DNA from: Lachnospiraceae bacterium
Lineage (GTDB): Bacteria; Bacillota; Clostridia; Lachnospirales; Lachnospiraceae
Assembly: GCA_021770345.1 (NCBI GenBank)
Contig: JAETRD010000001.1
Location: 372,001-436,000, forward strand
DNA: 64,000 bases
Direction: 5' to 3'
The notes under the pieces were generated by a model. The model saw only the letters and a list, made by a program, of their open reading frames with translations, had not been told where the DNA came from and made no database searches. The position numbers and the translations under genes are program-made. Of the stretch, positions 17,020 through 24,960 are shown one piece after another (the first letter of the stretch is position 1; every line of letters starts with the position of its first letter).

Positions 17020-17904
17020 TCACTCTGTCTGTTTCGGCAGCTCTGCCATATACTCGTCCAACGCCGTCTGCCAGTCTGCCATGCGGTAGCCGTCCGTCAG
17101 ACGCATCATATAATTGTCCAAAACGGAATATGCCGGCCGCGACGCCGCATCGGGATTCATTTCGGCGTACTGCGCGCTCGTCACATGCCGGACTTTCGTA
17201 TCTTTCCCGGCCCTTGCAAAGACCGCCTCCGCAAACGCCGCCCAGTTCGTCTCTCCCTCGCAGGTCGCGTGGAACACGCCGTAATTTTCGGTGCCCTCAT
17301 AATGGCGGATTGCCCGCGCAAGCTCCGCTGCGCTGGTCGGGGAACCCTTCTGGTCAAAGACCACGCTGACCTCATCATGACTTTCCGCCAGTCTCAGCAT
17401 CGTCTTTGCAAAGTTTTTGCCGTCCCCGTAGAGCCATGCGGTTCGAAAAATAAAATATCGGTCTGCAAAATCCCGAACAAACCGCTCTCCCTCCAGCTTT
17501 GTCTTTCCGTATGCACTCACCGGGTCCGGCTCGTCAAACTCCGTATAAGGCATATTCCCGTCCCCTCTGAACACATAATCCGTGGAGACATGCATCAGTT
17601 TCGCCCCTGTCTCGGACGCCGCAATTGCGAGATTGCGCGGACCGATCGCGTTAATCTTATAAGCCAGATCCCACTGCTTTTCGCAGGCGTCTACATTCGT
17701 GTGGGCCGCACAGTTGATAATCACATCCGGCTGTGTATCCCTCACCATGGAGAGCACCTCTTCCACATCCGTAATATCGAGACGTACGATGCCCTCCCCG
17801 TCCGCCACATCCGTATTGATAAACGTCACGTCATCTTTTGCATATTCTCTGCGGATGGCCCGTCCCAGCTGTCCGTTACTCCCTGTCACCAAAATTTTTT
17901 TCAT
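17020..17904 (-). CDS. rmlD: dTDP-4-dehydrorhamnose reductase
   Basis: 294 residues of the RmlD family: NADPH-binding GSNGQLGR from residue 8, STDYVF near 109, and the catalytic YGKTK near 132. It carries out the last step of dTDP-L-rhamnose synthesis. It is separated from rmlB-A-C by two glycosyltransferase genes but completes the four-gene pathway. It begins eight bases after the HPr gene, so it may be co-transcribed with glmM and HPr. Confidence 0.95.
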   Translation of the reverse strand: MKKILVTGSNGQLGRAIRREYAKDDVTFINTDVADGEGIVRLDITDVEEVLSMVRDTQPDVIINCAAHTNVDACEKQWDLAYKINAIGPRNLAIAASETGAKLMHVSTDYVFRGDGNMPYTEFDEPDPVSAYGKTKLEGERFVRDFADRYFIFRTAWLYGDGKNFAKTMLRLAESHDEVSVVFDQKGSPTSAAELARAIRHYEGTENYGVFHATCEGETNWAAFAEAVFARAGKDTKVRHVTSAQYAEMNPDAASRPAYSVLDNYMMRLTDGYRMADWQTALDEYMAELPKQTE

Positions 17905-17912
17905 ACTTCTCC

Positions 17913-18176
17913 TTATTCGCCGAGACCGCTCTCGATCGCCTCTACCAGCGCTGTAAGCGCCTCCTCCTCGTCCTCACCGTCACATACCAGCTCAATCTCG
18001 TCACCGGATTTGATACATGCCCCGAGCACACTTAAGACGCTTTTCGCGTTTGCCGTATTCTCGCGGTACTGAAAGGTGATGTGTGCCTTAAACTGCATCG
18101 CCTCCTTGCACAGGATTCCCGCCGGCCTTAAATGCAGGCCCGTGGGATTCTTGATTGTGACTTTCTGACTTACCAT
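17913..18176 (-). CDS. HPr-family phosphocarrier protein
   Basis: 87 residues, the normal length for HPr. The PTS phosphorylation site GLHLRPA is intact with His15, and the HPr-kinase site is present as NAKS with Ser46. A catabolite-repression role through Ser46-phosphate is therefore possible, and this is not a Crh-type protein lacking His15. The start follows GGAGGGAAAACT. It lies between glmM and rmlD, away from any PTS enzyme I gene in this window. I cannot tell whether it is the main HPr or a second copy. Confidence 0.9.
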   Translation of the reverse strand: MVSQKVTIKNPTGLHLRPAGILCKEAMQFKAHITFQYRENTANAKSVLSVLGACIKSGDEIELVCDGEDEEEALTALVEAIESGLGE

Positions 18177-18199
18177 AGTTTTCCCTCCAAAACATATTT

Positions 18200-19549
18200 T
18201 TACAACATAATTTTTGTAATCAGCGCAGCAAGTTTTTCCGCTTCCTCATCGATCACGCGCTGGTCCTTCCCCTCTATCATTACCCGCACCAGCGGTTCTG
18301 TCCCCGACGGGCGGATCAATACTCTTCCCTCTCCGTTGAATTTCTTTTCCAGCTCGGAAACCGCATCCGCGATCTCCTGGTATTCCATAAAGTTTTCTTT
18401 TTTATGTTCCGGCACTCTCGCATTTACCAGAGCCTGCGGCAACACCTCCATAATCTGTGCAAGCTCGGACAGAGGCTTCCCGGTATCCACCATCACCTCC
18501 AGCAGATGCAGCGCACTCAAAAGCCCGTCTCCCGTGGTATTGTCGTCGAGGAAAATCACATGTCCGGACTGCTCCCCGCCGATATTATAGCCGTTCTCCC
18601 GCATATTCTCCAGCACATAGCGGTCTCCCACTTTTGTCTTTTCGACATGAATCCCCTCGCGCTCCCCCATCAGGGTAAATCCCAGATTTGACATGACCGT
18701 AACCACGATGGTATCCTTCTTTAATGTTCCCTTCTGCTTCATATGATTGCCGCAGATCGCCATCACCTGATCTCCGTCCACCATATTTCCATACTCGTCA
18801 ACCGCAAGCATGCGGTCCGCATCCCCGTCAAACGCAATTCCGATATCCGCCTTCTCATAGACCACACGCGCCTTTAATTCGTCCATATGGGTCGAACCGC
18901 AGTTGGAATTGATGTTTGTGCCGTCCGGGTTTGTGTGAATTGCCACCAGTTCGGCTCCCAGCTCCCGCAGCGTCCGAACCGACGTATAGTGAGCGGCTCC
19001 CTCCGCGCAGTCCACGACGATTTTCTTCCCTTTCAGCGAAACCGGAACGCATTTTTTCATAAACTTCACATATTCATCCCGCAGGTCAAAGCGGTAATCG
19101 ATTTTGCCCACGCCGGAGCCGATCGGAAGCTGCACATCCTTCATGTTATTTCGGATCAGCTCCTCAATCTCATCCTCCAGAGCGTCCGAGAGCTTATAGC
19201 CCTCCCCGTTAAAAAACTTGATTCCGTTAAATTCCATCGGATTATGCGAGGCGGAAATCACAACCCCCGCGTCCACCTTATGTTTTCTCGTCAGATAAGC
19301 AATCGCCGGCGTCGGCATCACGCCGACAAAAATCGCGTTCGCCCCAACCGAACAGATACCTGCCATCAGTGCACTCGCCAGCATTCCTCCGGAAATCCGG
19401 GTGTCACACCCGACAATAATCGTCGCCTGATGTTCCTGCTCCTTTGTGAGCACATACGCCCCCGCCTGTCCAAGCTTTGTCGCCAGCTCAATCGAAAGCT
19501 CGGCTCCCGCGATTCCCCGCACGCCGTCCGTACCAAACATTCTAGCCAT
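18200..19549 (-). CDS. glmM: Phosphoglucosamine mutase
   Basis: 449 residues from the ATG at 19549, eight bases after GGAGG; a TTG two codons earlier is a poorer start. MARMFGTDGVRG opens the protein. The catalytic phosphoserine is S101 in SASHN (99-103), the metal loop is DGDADR and the C-terminal phosphate loop is RPSGTEP. It converts glucosamine-6-phosphate to glucosamine-1-phosphate for UDP-GlcNAc and peptidoglycan. The order cdaA-cdaR-glmM is conserved in Firmicutes, where GlmM binds and restrains the diadenylate cyclase. Confidence 0.97.
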   Translation of the reverse strand: MARMFGTDGVRGIAGAELSIELATKLGQAGAYVLTKEQEHQATIIVGCDTRISGGMLASALMAGICSVGANAIFVGVMPTPAIAYLTRKHKVDAGVVISASHNPMEFNGIKFFNGEGYKLSDALEDEIEELIRNNMKDVQLPIGSGVGKIDYRFDLRDEYVKFMKKCVPVSLKGKKIVVDCAEGAAHYTSVRTLRELGAELVAIHTNPDGTNINSNCGSTHMDELKARVVYEKADIGIAFDGDADRMLAVDEYGNMVDGDQVMAICGNHMKQKGTLKKDTIVVTVMSNLGFTLMGEREGIHVEKTKVGDRYVLENMRENGYNIGGEQSGHVIFLDDNTTGDGLLSALHLLEVMVDTGKPLSELAQIMEVLPQALVNARVPEHKKENFMEYQEIADAVSELEKKFNGEGRVLIRPSGTEPLVRVMIEGKDQRVIDEEAEKLAALITKIML

Positions 19550-19574
19550 ATCCAAATCCTCCGTCTTCTAATAT

Positions 19575-21080
19575 TTACTGTGCGGCATCCGGCGCCGCAG
19601 CACCCGTGTCACCACCTGTCGCCCCGGCATCTGTTCCACCATTGTCTCCCGAAGGCGTTCCCTCACCGCCGGTATCTCCCGGAGGTGTTCCCTCTGTTCC
19701 GCTGCTGTTTCCCGGAGGTGTTCCCTCCGTTCCGCCTTCCGTCGTTCCGTTATCCGTTGTCCCGGTACCGCCTCCCGCTCCGTTATCCGTGTGATTCGGC
19801 GTCCCGGTATTTCCCGAACCGGACGTCCCGCTGATGACAACCGCAACCTCCGGTGACTGTTCGGTCCAGTATGCATCTTCCGCTGCGGTAAGCGTCACTC
19901 TGAGCATATGCTCTCCGCTTCCCAGCCTTCCCGCATCTGCGATTCCTTTGATATCACCGGCCGTCAGACCATCAATCACACTCTTCGGCCCGAATACCTC
20001 CACGGAAAAACTGTCTTCCATATATTCTATGTTGTAACCGTTCCGCAGTCCCTCCACGGTCAGATTGGCCACAGGAACCTGAAGCGTTTTGCTGATCACG
20101 GGTTCCACGCGGACCACAACCTCCACTCTCGCATCGGATGTCAGAACCAGGGATGCTCCCTCCGGCAGATAGGACGTGATATCCACGGTCGTCTCAATAT
20201 CTTCCGTTGCACCGGTCACATCCAGTACTTCCGGCGGAATGATCACTTTGCTGGTCGCATTTAAGACCGGAGTCTGCCCCTTGATCCGCACGGTATCCGG
20301 GCTGTAGGTAATACCCGTGACCGTGTAGCCTTCCGCCGCCGTTCCCGTCGTGGAGAACTCCAGTGACACATCCTTAGTATTTAAAATCTGAGCCGCCACG
20401 GCCACCGTGCTGATGCTCAGTTTCAGTTTCGCCGTGTTAATAATATTGCCGCCCGCATCATAGAGCACCGGAACGACACTGTCCGTCACGTCCGTGGCCA
20501 TTCCCTCCACGTTGATCGTCGCAACCGCGGTGTCCACCTGGCTTACCACCGAATACGGACCCGATATCTTAAGCAGGTTGGATCCCACAATCGCAACATT
20601 TCCAAGTGCGCAGCCGTCTGCGACGCTCCCCTTTGTGGATGCGGAAATCACCTTCTGACAGGTTCCCAGATCTTCGAGTCCAACCTCATAATAGTACTGT
20701 CTGGCCGTAACCTCCACGCTGCTGCTGTACCTGGTCGCCGTGATCGTCACGGGCACCCGGTATCTGCCGTCCTCCTGATCGTATTCGATCTTCTCCATAT
20801 CCGCAACCGCCGTAAAATCGGAATTCGACAGTTCGTCGAGCACACTGCGCTTTGCGGAAACGGTAAAGGTCACCGTATTGTTGCTGTCTAACGGTTCGTA
20901 ATATTTGTTCTGGGCCGTAATATATTCCTCGTTAATCGGCGTGATGACGGTCGTGTAGGAACGCGGCACCATCGGGTCGTCAATATTTACCACGACAATC
21001 CACAGTACAATCGCAAAAAACACCGCCAACAGTTTGAGGCCCATATTATGCGTTGTCTTTTTTATGATTTTTTTTAGCAT
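19575..21080 (-). CDS. cdaR: CdaR, YbbR-domain regulator of diadenylate cyclase
   Basis: 501 residues with one N-terminal membrane anchor (about 13-32) and four YbbR-like beta domains outside the cell (about 40-410). A C-terminal tail of about 80 residues is rich in Gly, Thr, Asn, Pro and Asp with a repeated GTPPG pattern. GAGGAGG lies before the ATG. The gene overlaps cdaA by 35 bases. CdaR adjusts CdaA activity at the membrane. The tail is not part of the usual family and may reach into the wall as a disordered spacer. Confidence 0.92.
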   Translation of the reverse strand: MLKKIIKKTTHNMGLKLLAVFFAIVLWIVVVNIDDPMVPRSYTTVITPINEEYITAQNKYYEPLDSNNTVTFTVSAKRSVLDELSNSDFTAVADMEKIEYDQEDGRYRVPVTITATRYSSSVEVTARQYYYEVGLEDLGTCQKVISASTKGSVADGCALGNVAIVGSNLLKISGPYSVVSQVDTAVATINVEGMATDVTDSVVPVLYDAGGNIINTAKLKLSISTVAVAAQILNTKDVSLEFSTTGTAAEGYTVTGITYSPDTVRIKGQTPVLNATSKVIIPPEVLDVTGATEDIETTVDITSYLPEGASLVLTSDARVEVVVRVEPVISKTLQVPVANLTVEGLRNGYNIEYMEDSFSVEVFGPKSVIDGLTAGDIKGIADAGRLGSGEHMLRVTLTAAEDAYWTEQSPEVAVVISGTSGSGNTGTPNHTDNGAGGGTGTTDNGTTEGGTEGTPPGNSSGTEGTPPGDTGGEGTPSGDNGGTDAGATGGDTGAAAPDAAQ

Positions 21081-21951
21081 TCTTAAGCCTCCTCTTTAAG
21101 CGTCCGATTCTCGAGGTCTGTTTCTCCCGCCGCTGAATGTAGTTCAGCTTGTTTTTCAGAAATTCCGCATCGACATTGCGGTACAGTTCTCCTCCCATGG
21201 CAATGGAGACCCTGCCGGTCTCCTCGGAGACCACGATTGTGAGGGAGTCTCCCACCTCGCTGATGCCGACTGCCGCCCGGTGCCTCGTCCCCAGATCTTT
21301 GCTGAGGCTCAGGGAATCCGACAACGGCAGGTAACAGGTGGCTGCCACGACGCGATCTCCGCGCACAATAACAGCACCATCGTGCAATGGTGTATTTTTC
21401 TCGAAAATATTAATCAAGAGCTGACTGGTCAGGATGCCATCCACCGCAATACCGGTCCTCTCATACTCGGACAGCATGATCTCATCCTCAACCACAATCA
21501 GCGCTCCCGTCTTCACTTTCCCCATTTCATAGCAGGCCTTCACCAGCTCATTGACCGTCTTATCCGAAAACTTCCCGGCCTCGTCTCCCGAGAAGTCAAA
21601 CGAAAAAAAAGACGACAGGATATTTTTCCGCCCGAGATTCTCCAGTGCTCTGCGCATCTCCGGCTGAAAGATGACCACCAGCGCGACAAGCGCGACGCTG
21701 AGTATATTCTGCGTGATCCACACGATCGTATTCATCTGGAAAATAACAGCCATCAGCACAAACAGCAGAATCACAAGCAATCCGCGCAGCAGCATCCACG
21801 CCCTTGTATTCTGGATCCATACCAGCATATAGTAAAACAGAAATGCGATTATGACAATCTCCACAATATCCGTTATGGTCATTTTGGGCAAATTCAAATA
21901 GGTGGATGCCTTTTCAAAAAAGGCACCCAGTGTCGCAATTATATTCTGCAC
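21046..21951 (-). CDS. cdaA: Diadenylate cyclase CdaA
   Basis: 301 residues from a GTG at 21951, chosen because AAGGAAG lies about eight bases before it and because a longer frame (to 22005) would run into the upstream gene. Three membrane spans (about 28-97) precede the DAC domain with DGA at 191-193 and RHR at 223-225, the catalytic motifs. It condenses two ATP into c-di-AMP, which controls potassium and osmolyte transport and wall integrity. The 13-base gap to the upstream membrane gene supports one operon. Confidence 0.95.
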   Translation of the reverse strand: MQNIIATLGAFFEKASTYLNLPKMTITDIVEIVIIAFLFYYMLVWIQNTRAWMLLRGLLVILLFVLMAVIFQMNTIVWITQNILSVALVALVVIFQPEMRRALENLGRKNILSSFFSFDFSGDEAGKFSDKTVNELVKACYEMGKVKTGALIVVEDEIMLSEYERTGIAVDGILTSQLLINIFEKNTPLHDGAVIVRGDRVVAATCYLPLSDSLSLSKDLGTRHRAAVGISEVGDSLTIVVSEETGRVSIAMGGELYRNVDAEFLKNKLNYIQRREKQTSRIGRLKRRLKNAKKNHKKDNA

Positions 21952-21964
21952 ACTCTTCACTTCC

Positions 21965-22966
21965 TTAATCCAATAATTCTTCGTCGATATCCATCTCTTC
22001 GGCAAAACGCTTCTTTGTCAGACGTTCCTCCTTATCGTCCCTGCCGCCGAACCGCGTAATCTTTTTGTCCGTCCCGGACACCACGGCTTTCGGAACCGCT
22101 TTCACATAGTAAAAATATTCGTCATCCTCAAACTGCAGACGTTCCGTCCGCGAATAATCCAGATTAAAAAACAGAAACTGCATAAAAAACGCAATCAACG
22201 CCGCAGCCGCATTGCCCACAAGCACGCCGATCGTCTTCCCCGAGATTCCCAGCAGCATATAACCGGCAATCAGACCGACGGTATCTAATAAAACCCCCGC
22301 TATGATTGCGATCCCCCATGCATTTTCGATTGACAGCCTGCGGATGATATACACGGTCATTGTCGTGACCACCATGACGCCAAGCACGAGATACATTTCT
22401 TTATTGCCTGTCAGCTGATTGAGCACAACGGCAATTTTTGAGGCAGCCTCCTCCGTTTCTGTCGTATTCGAGAGTGCGGCCGCATTCTGCCTCACCCCGT
22501 CAAGGAAAAAGAACAGAACCGTCCCGCAGGCAACGGCAAAGACGGAGTAACCTTCCCGAAGCAGCCCTTCTCCCACGGGCATCACATAAGGGATACGCAG
22601 CTTAAAGCAAATCGGCATAAGAACCACGTCATAGCCGTATTTCGGCGCAAACCGGAAGTATACGAGATACAGCACCACAAACAGAAGCAATGTCACAAGA
22701 CATACCTCCAGAGACAATGCATACATATCCGCCACAATCACTGCGGATGCAAGCACGATCATCCCGTTTACCGGAATCATCGAGCAGACCAGCGCCAGCA
22801 CGAGTGCGATCGGCGTTCTGCTGATGCCCGCCATAAAACCAATATTCTGGTTTATCATTAAAAATGTGACAAATGCCAGTAAAAATTTCAACACCGGATT
22901 AATATACAGTTCGTTTCTCCCGTAGAAACGCGTAATTTTCTCTTTTATCTCTAATATGGTTGTCAT
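21965..22966 (-). CDS. Conserved-looking polytopic membrane protein upstream of cdaA
   Basis: 333 residues with GGAGGG before the ATG. About eight to ten membrane spans fill residues 28-285, and a charged cytoplasmic tail ends in acidic EEMDIDEELLD. I do not recognise the family. The tight spacing to cdaA (13 bases) and the run cdaA-cdaR-glmM place it in the c-di-AMP operon. A role as a membrane partner or substrate channel is only a guess. Confidence 0.75.
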   Translation of the reverse strand: MTTILEIKEKITRFYGRNELYINPVLKFLLAFVTFLMINQNIGFMAGISRTPIALVLALVCSMIPVNGMIVLASAVIVADMYALSLEVCLVTLLLFVVLYLVYFRFAPKYGYDVVLMPICFKLRIPYVMPVGEGLLREGYSVFAVACGTVLFFFLDGVRQNAAALSNTTETEEAASKIAVVLNQLTGNKEMYLVLGVMVVTTMTVYIIRRLSIENAWGIAIIAGVLLDTVGLIAGYMLLGISGKTIGVLVGNAAAALIAFFMQFLFFNLDYSRTERLQFEDDEYFYYVKAVPKAVVSGTDKKITRFGGRDDKEERLTKKRFAEEMDIDEELLD

Positions 22967-22981
22967 CTTTGCCCTCCGCCG

Positions 22982-23407
22982 TTATTCCCAATCTTTGTTC
23001 TCACTGGCCCGAAGCCGCTCTTCGCGCTCATACATCTGGTTGACCTTTTTCACATTGGCGTAATATCGCTTTACTTTCCTGCGCCCGGCCGTGTATTTCA
23101 CATTGTAGACAACACAGGTCGCGCCCAGATATAAGGCCATAAACAAAAGATAGGTTATCAGCACCGACATCAATGCATTCCGGATATCCATCTGGTTTAA
23201 CTGTGCAAGGAGGCTGTCTGCAGAGCAAAGCGCCCACAGCCCAACCAACAGCGCATAGCACATGCTTCCTGTCACAAAGCTGATCAGCAAATGTAAAGAG
23301 ACATAGTCTTTTCTCGCGTACTGAATCATCGGCTTGCACTGCTTGCCGTCATTCTCATCGAATTCGGCCATCTTAATCATATGCCGCAAACGTTCTTCAT
23401 TTACCAT
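22982..23407 (-). CDS. Small membrane protein of unknown function
   Basis: 141 residues. Two membrane spans (about 35-57 and 75-98) lie between charged ends, and the C-terminus is rich in Lys, Arg and Glu (coiled-coil-like). GGGGGAAA lies somewhat far before the start. It ends 15 bases before the unassigned membrane gene and so leads the c-di-AMP operon. I do not recognise it. Confidence 0.7.
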   Translation of the reverse strand: MVNEERLRHMIKMAEFDENDGKQCKPMIQYARKDYVSLHLLISFVTGSMCYALLVGLWALCSADSLLAQLNQMDIRNALMSVLITYLLFMALYLGATCVVYNVKYTAGRRKVKRYYANVKKVNQMYEREERLRASENKDWE

Positions 23408-23505
23408 AGTGGCAATTTCCCCCTGTGCGTAATTTGCGCGTTCTTCTAATCATTATAGCATAGCACAGGCAATTTTCAAAGAATAAATAATCTTACTGCA
23501 CGGCG

Positions 23506-23572
23506 CCGCGGCTTCGCCACTCATCCTTATGTCAAACAACGGATTCCGCGGCTTCGCCACTCATCCTTATGT
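23506..23572. repeat. Two direct copies of a 27-base intergenic element
   Basis: A 27-base sequence beginning CCGCGGCTTCGCCACTCATC occurs at 23506-23532 and again at 23546-23572, with a 40-base period. It lies between the small membrane gene and yvyF in otherwise A+T-rich spacer. Two copies do not make a CRISPR array; a dispersed intergenic repeat is more likely. Confidence 0.85.
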
Positions 23573-23615
23573 TAAGAAAAACAGGGCGCTGATATCAGGC
23601 CCTGTTCGTTCTCAG

Positions 23616-24017
23616 TTATTTGAGGAAACGCATACGGTTTCCGTCTTTTTCGGATTTTTTCATTTCGGGCGCTTTCGGTTTCGTAAGCACTGTCGAAAGC
23701 GTATTCTGCATCTGCACCTTACACTTGTCACAGAAGCGGCCGGAACAAATCGGCACTCCGCACTGCTCACAGACAATCCCCGTATCCGTCGCGTCAGACA
23801 GTGTCAGGCGTTCTTCGCGAATCCACTGTTTGATCTGTTTTACGGAAACATCCATCGCCTCGGACACCTCACTCACCGATGAACCCGGATAATCATTTAA
23901 GTATTGCTTTACTTCCTGAAACTTTTCCTCAAGCTTTTTGACACACGCCGGGCAGAGAACCGGACCTCCCATATAATTGAATAATCTCCGACAATCCTTA
24001 CAGCTCTTCACTTCCAT
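23616..24017 (-). CDS. YvyF-like flagellar operon protein (zinc-finger, HTH)
   Basis: 133 residues starting after CAGGAGGATTAAAACA. It has an N-terminal CxxC pair (C6, C9) and a second pair (CPAC near 22-25), a helix-turn-helix-like stretch SVSEVSEAMDVSVKQIKQWI, then two more cysteine pairs (CEQC, CDKC). This is the layout of the YvyF family, found next to comF in flagellated Firmicutes. In other species it is linked to motility gene control, including work on FliW/CsrA and FlgM neighbours. It directly follows comF here, the same neighbourhood as in Bacillus. Confidence 0.82.
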   Translation of the reverse strand: MEVKSCKDCRRLFNYMGGPVLCPACVKKLEEKFQEVKQYLNDYPGSSVSEVSEAMDVSVKQIKQWIREERLTLSDATDTGIVCEQCGVPICSGRFCDKCKVQMQNTLSTVLTKPKAPEMKKSEKDGNRMRFLK

Positions 24018-24041
24018 TGTTTTAATCCTCCTGCCGTCTCA

Positions 24042-24788
24042 TTAGAATCCGACACCGATGCTGATGCAGATATAACAGATATCTCTTACTCCGCCGGAAA
24101 TCAATACTTCGGCCACCGCATCTATCGTGCTTCCAGTCGTATATATATCATCTACCAGTAATACTCTCTTATATTTTACTATATTATCTGTAAATTGAAA
24201 AGCATTTTTTAAATTGTCTTTTCGTTCTTTTTCGTTCAGATTCTTCTGAGGCGTCGTGTCTCTGACACGACGGACCATCTTTTTCTCCACCGGGAGCTGC
24301 AATCTCCTCCCCAGCTCCTCCGCAAATACCTCGGCCTGATTGTATCCGCGTCTGCGCTGTTTCCCCCGGTACATCGGAATCGGCACGATTGCCTCTATCT
24401 GATTTTTTTGAACCCATGCGCCGTGCAGATCCGCTGCCTCCCTCGCATAAAATACGGCATACTCTCTCTTCCCTGCATACTTAAAGCGGTACAGGGACTG
24501 GCGAATTCCTCCTTTGTAGACAAACACTGCTTTGCCCTGCCGGTAACGATGCGGCTTTTTTGCGCAGTCCAAACAGTATTCCCTCTGCGCGTCCCGAATC
24601 TGCTTTCCGCAGCGCTTACAGACCGGTTCCCTCAGCACGATGGCCTGCGCGCGGCAGCCGTCGCAAATCAATGTTCCCGGCAACAACAGCCCATCGCAGA
24701 TCGGGCATCGGGGCGGATAGAGCGCGTCAAGCAATCCCGCAAGCAAAACATTTTCCCTTTTTTTCTTTCGGTTCCTGCCGAACTTCAT
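24042..24788 (-). CDS. comFC: ComF-family phosphoribosyltransferase-like protein
   Basis: 248 residues of the ComFC family. Four N-terminal cysteine pairs or knuckles (CPIC, CDGC, CKRC, CLDC, up to about residue 80) would bind zinc. A PRTase fold follows, with the PRPP loop RVLLVDDIYTTGSTIDA near 212-228. In Bacillus the protein is needed for DNA uptake, acting with the ComFA helicase in the cytoplasm, though no other competence gene is visible here. GGAAAGGAGACT precedes the ATG. It forms a two-gene unit with yvyF. Confidence 0.9.
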   Translation of the reverse strand: MKFGRNRKKKRENVLLAGLLDALYPPRCPICDGLLLPGTLICDGCRAQAIVLREPVCKRCGKQIRDAQREYCLDCAKKPHRYRQGKAVFVYKGGIRQSLYRFKYAGKREYAVFYAREAADLHGAWVQKNQIEAIVPIPMYRGKQRRRGYNQAEVFAEELGRRLQLPVEKKMVRRVRDTTPQKNLNEKERKDNLKNAFQFTDNIVKYKRVLLVDDIYTTGSTIDAVAEVLISGGVRDICYICISIGVGF

Positions 24789-24911
24789 AGTCTCCTTTCC
24801 AAAATCTCTCCCGGCGGCAGTTCCTTCTTTACTTCCGTCTCATCCTATCACGTTTCCCGCGCGGATACCATAAACATTTTCTTAATTTTTCCATCAGATT
24901 TTCTTTACCCC

Positions 24912-24945
24912 CAGTGAGCAGGAGCACGCATCCTCTTGCTCACTG
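24912..24945 (-). terminator. Inverted repeat after recD2
   Basis: CAGTGAGCA and TGCTCACTG form a nine-base-pair stem with a 16-base loop, 16 bases beyond the recD2 stop. No T-run follows on the minus strand, so intrinsic termination is uncertain. It may instead stabilise the 3' end. Confidence 0.4.
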
Positions 24946-24960
24946 AGGGCAGAGCAGTCG

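Noticed and set aside
23506..23572. CRISPR array
   Set aside because: There are only two repeats with a 13-base spacer, no cas genes, and repeat and spacer lengths do not fit.
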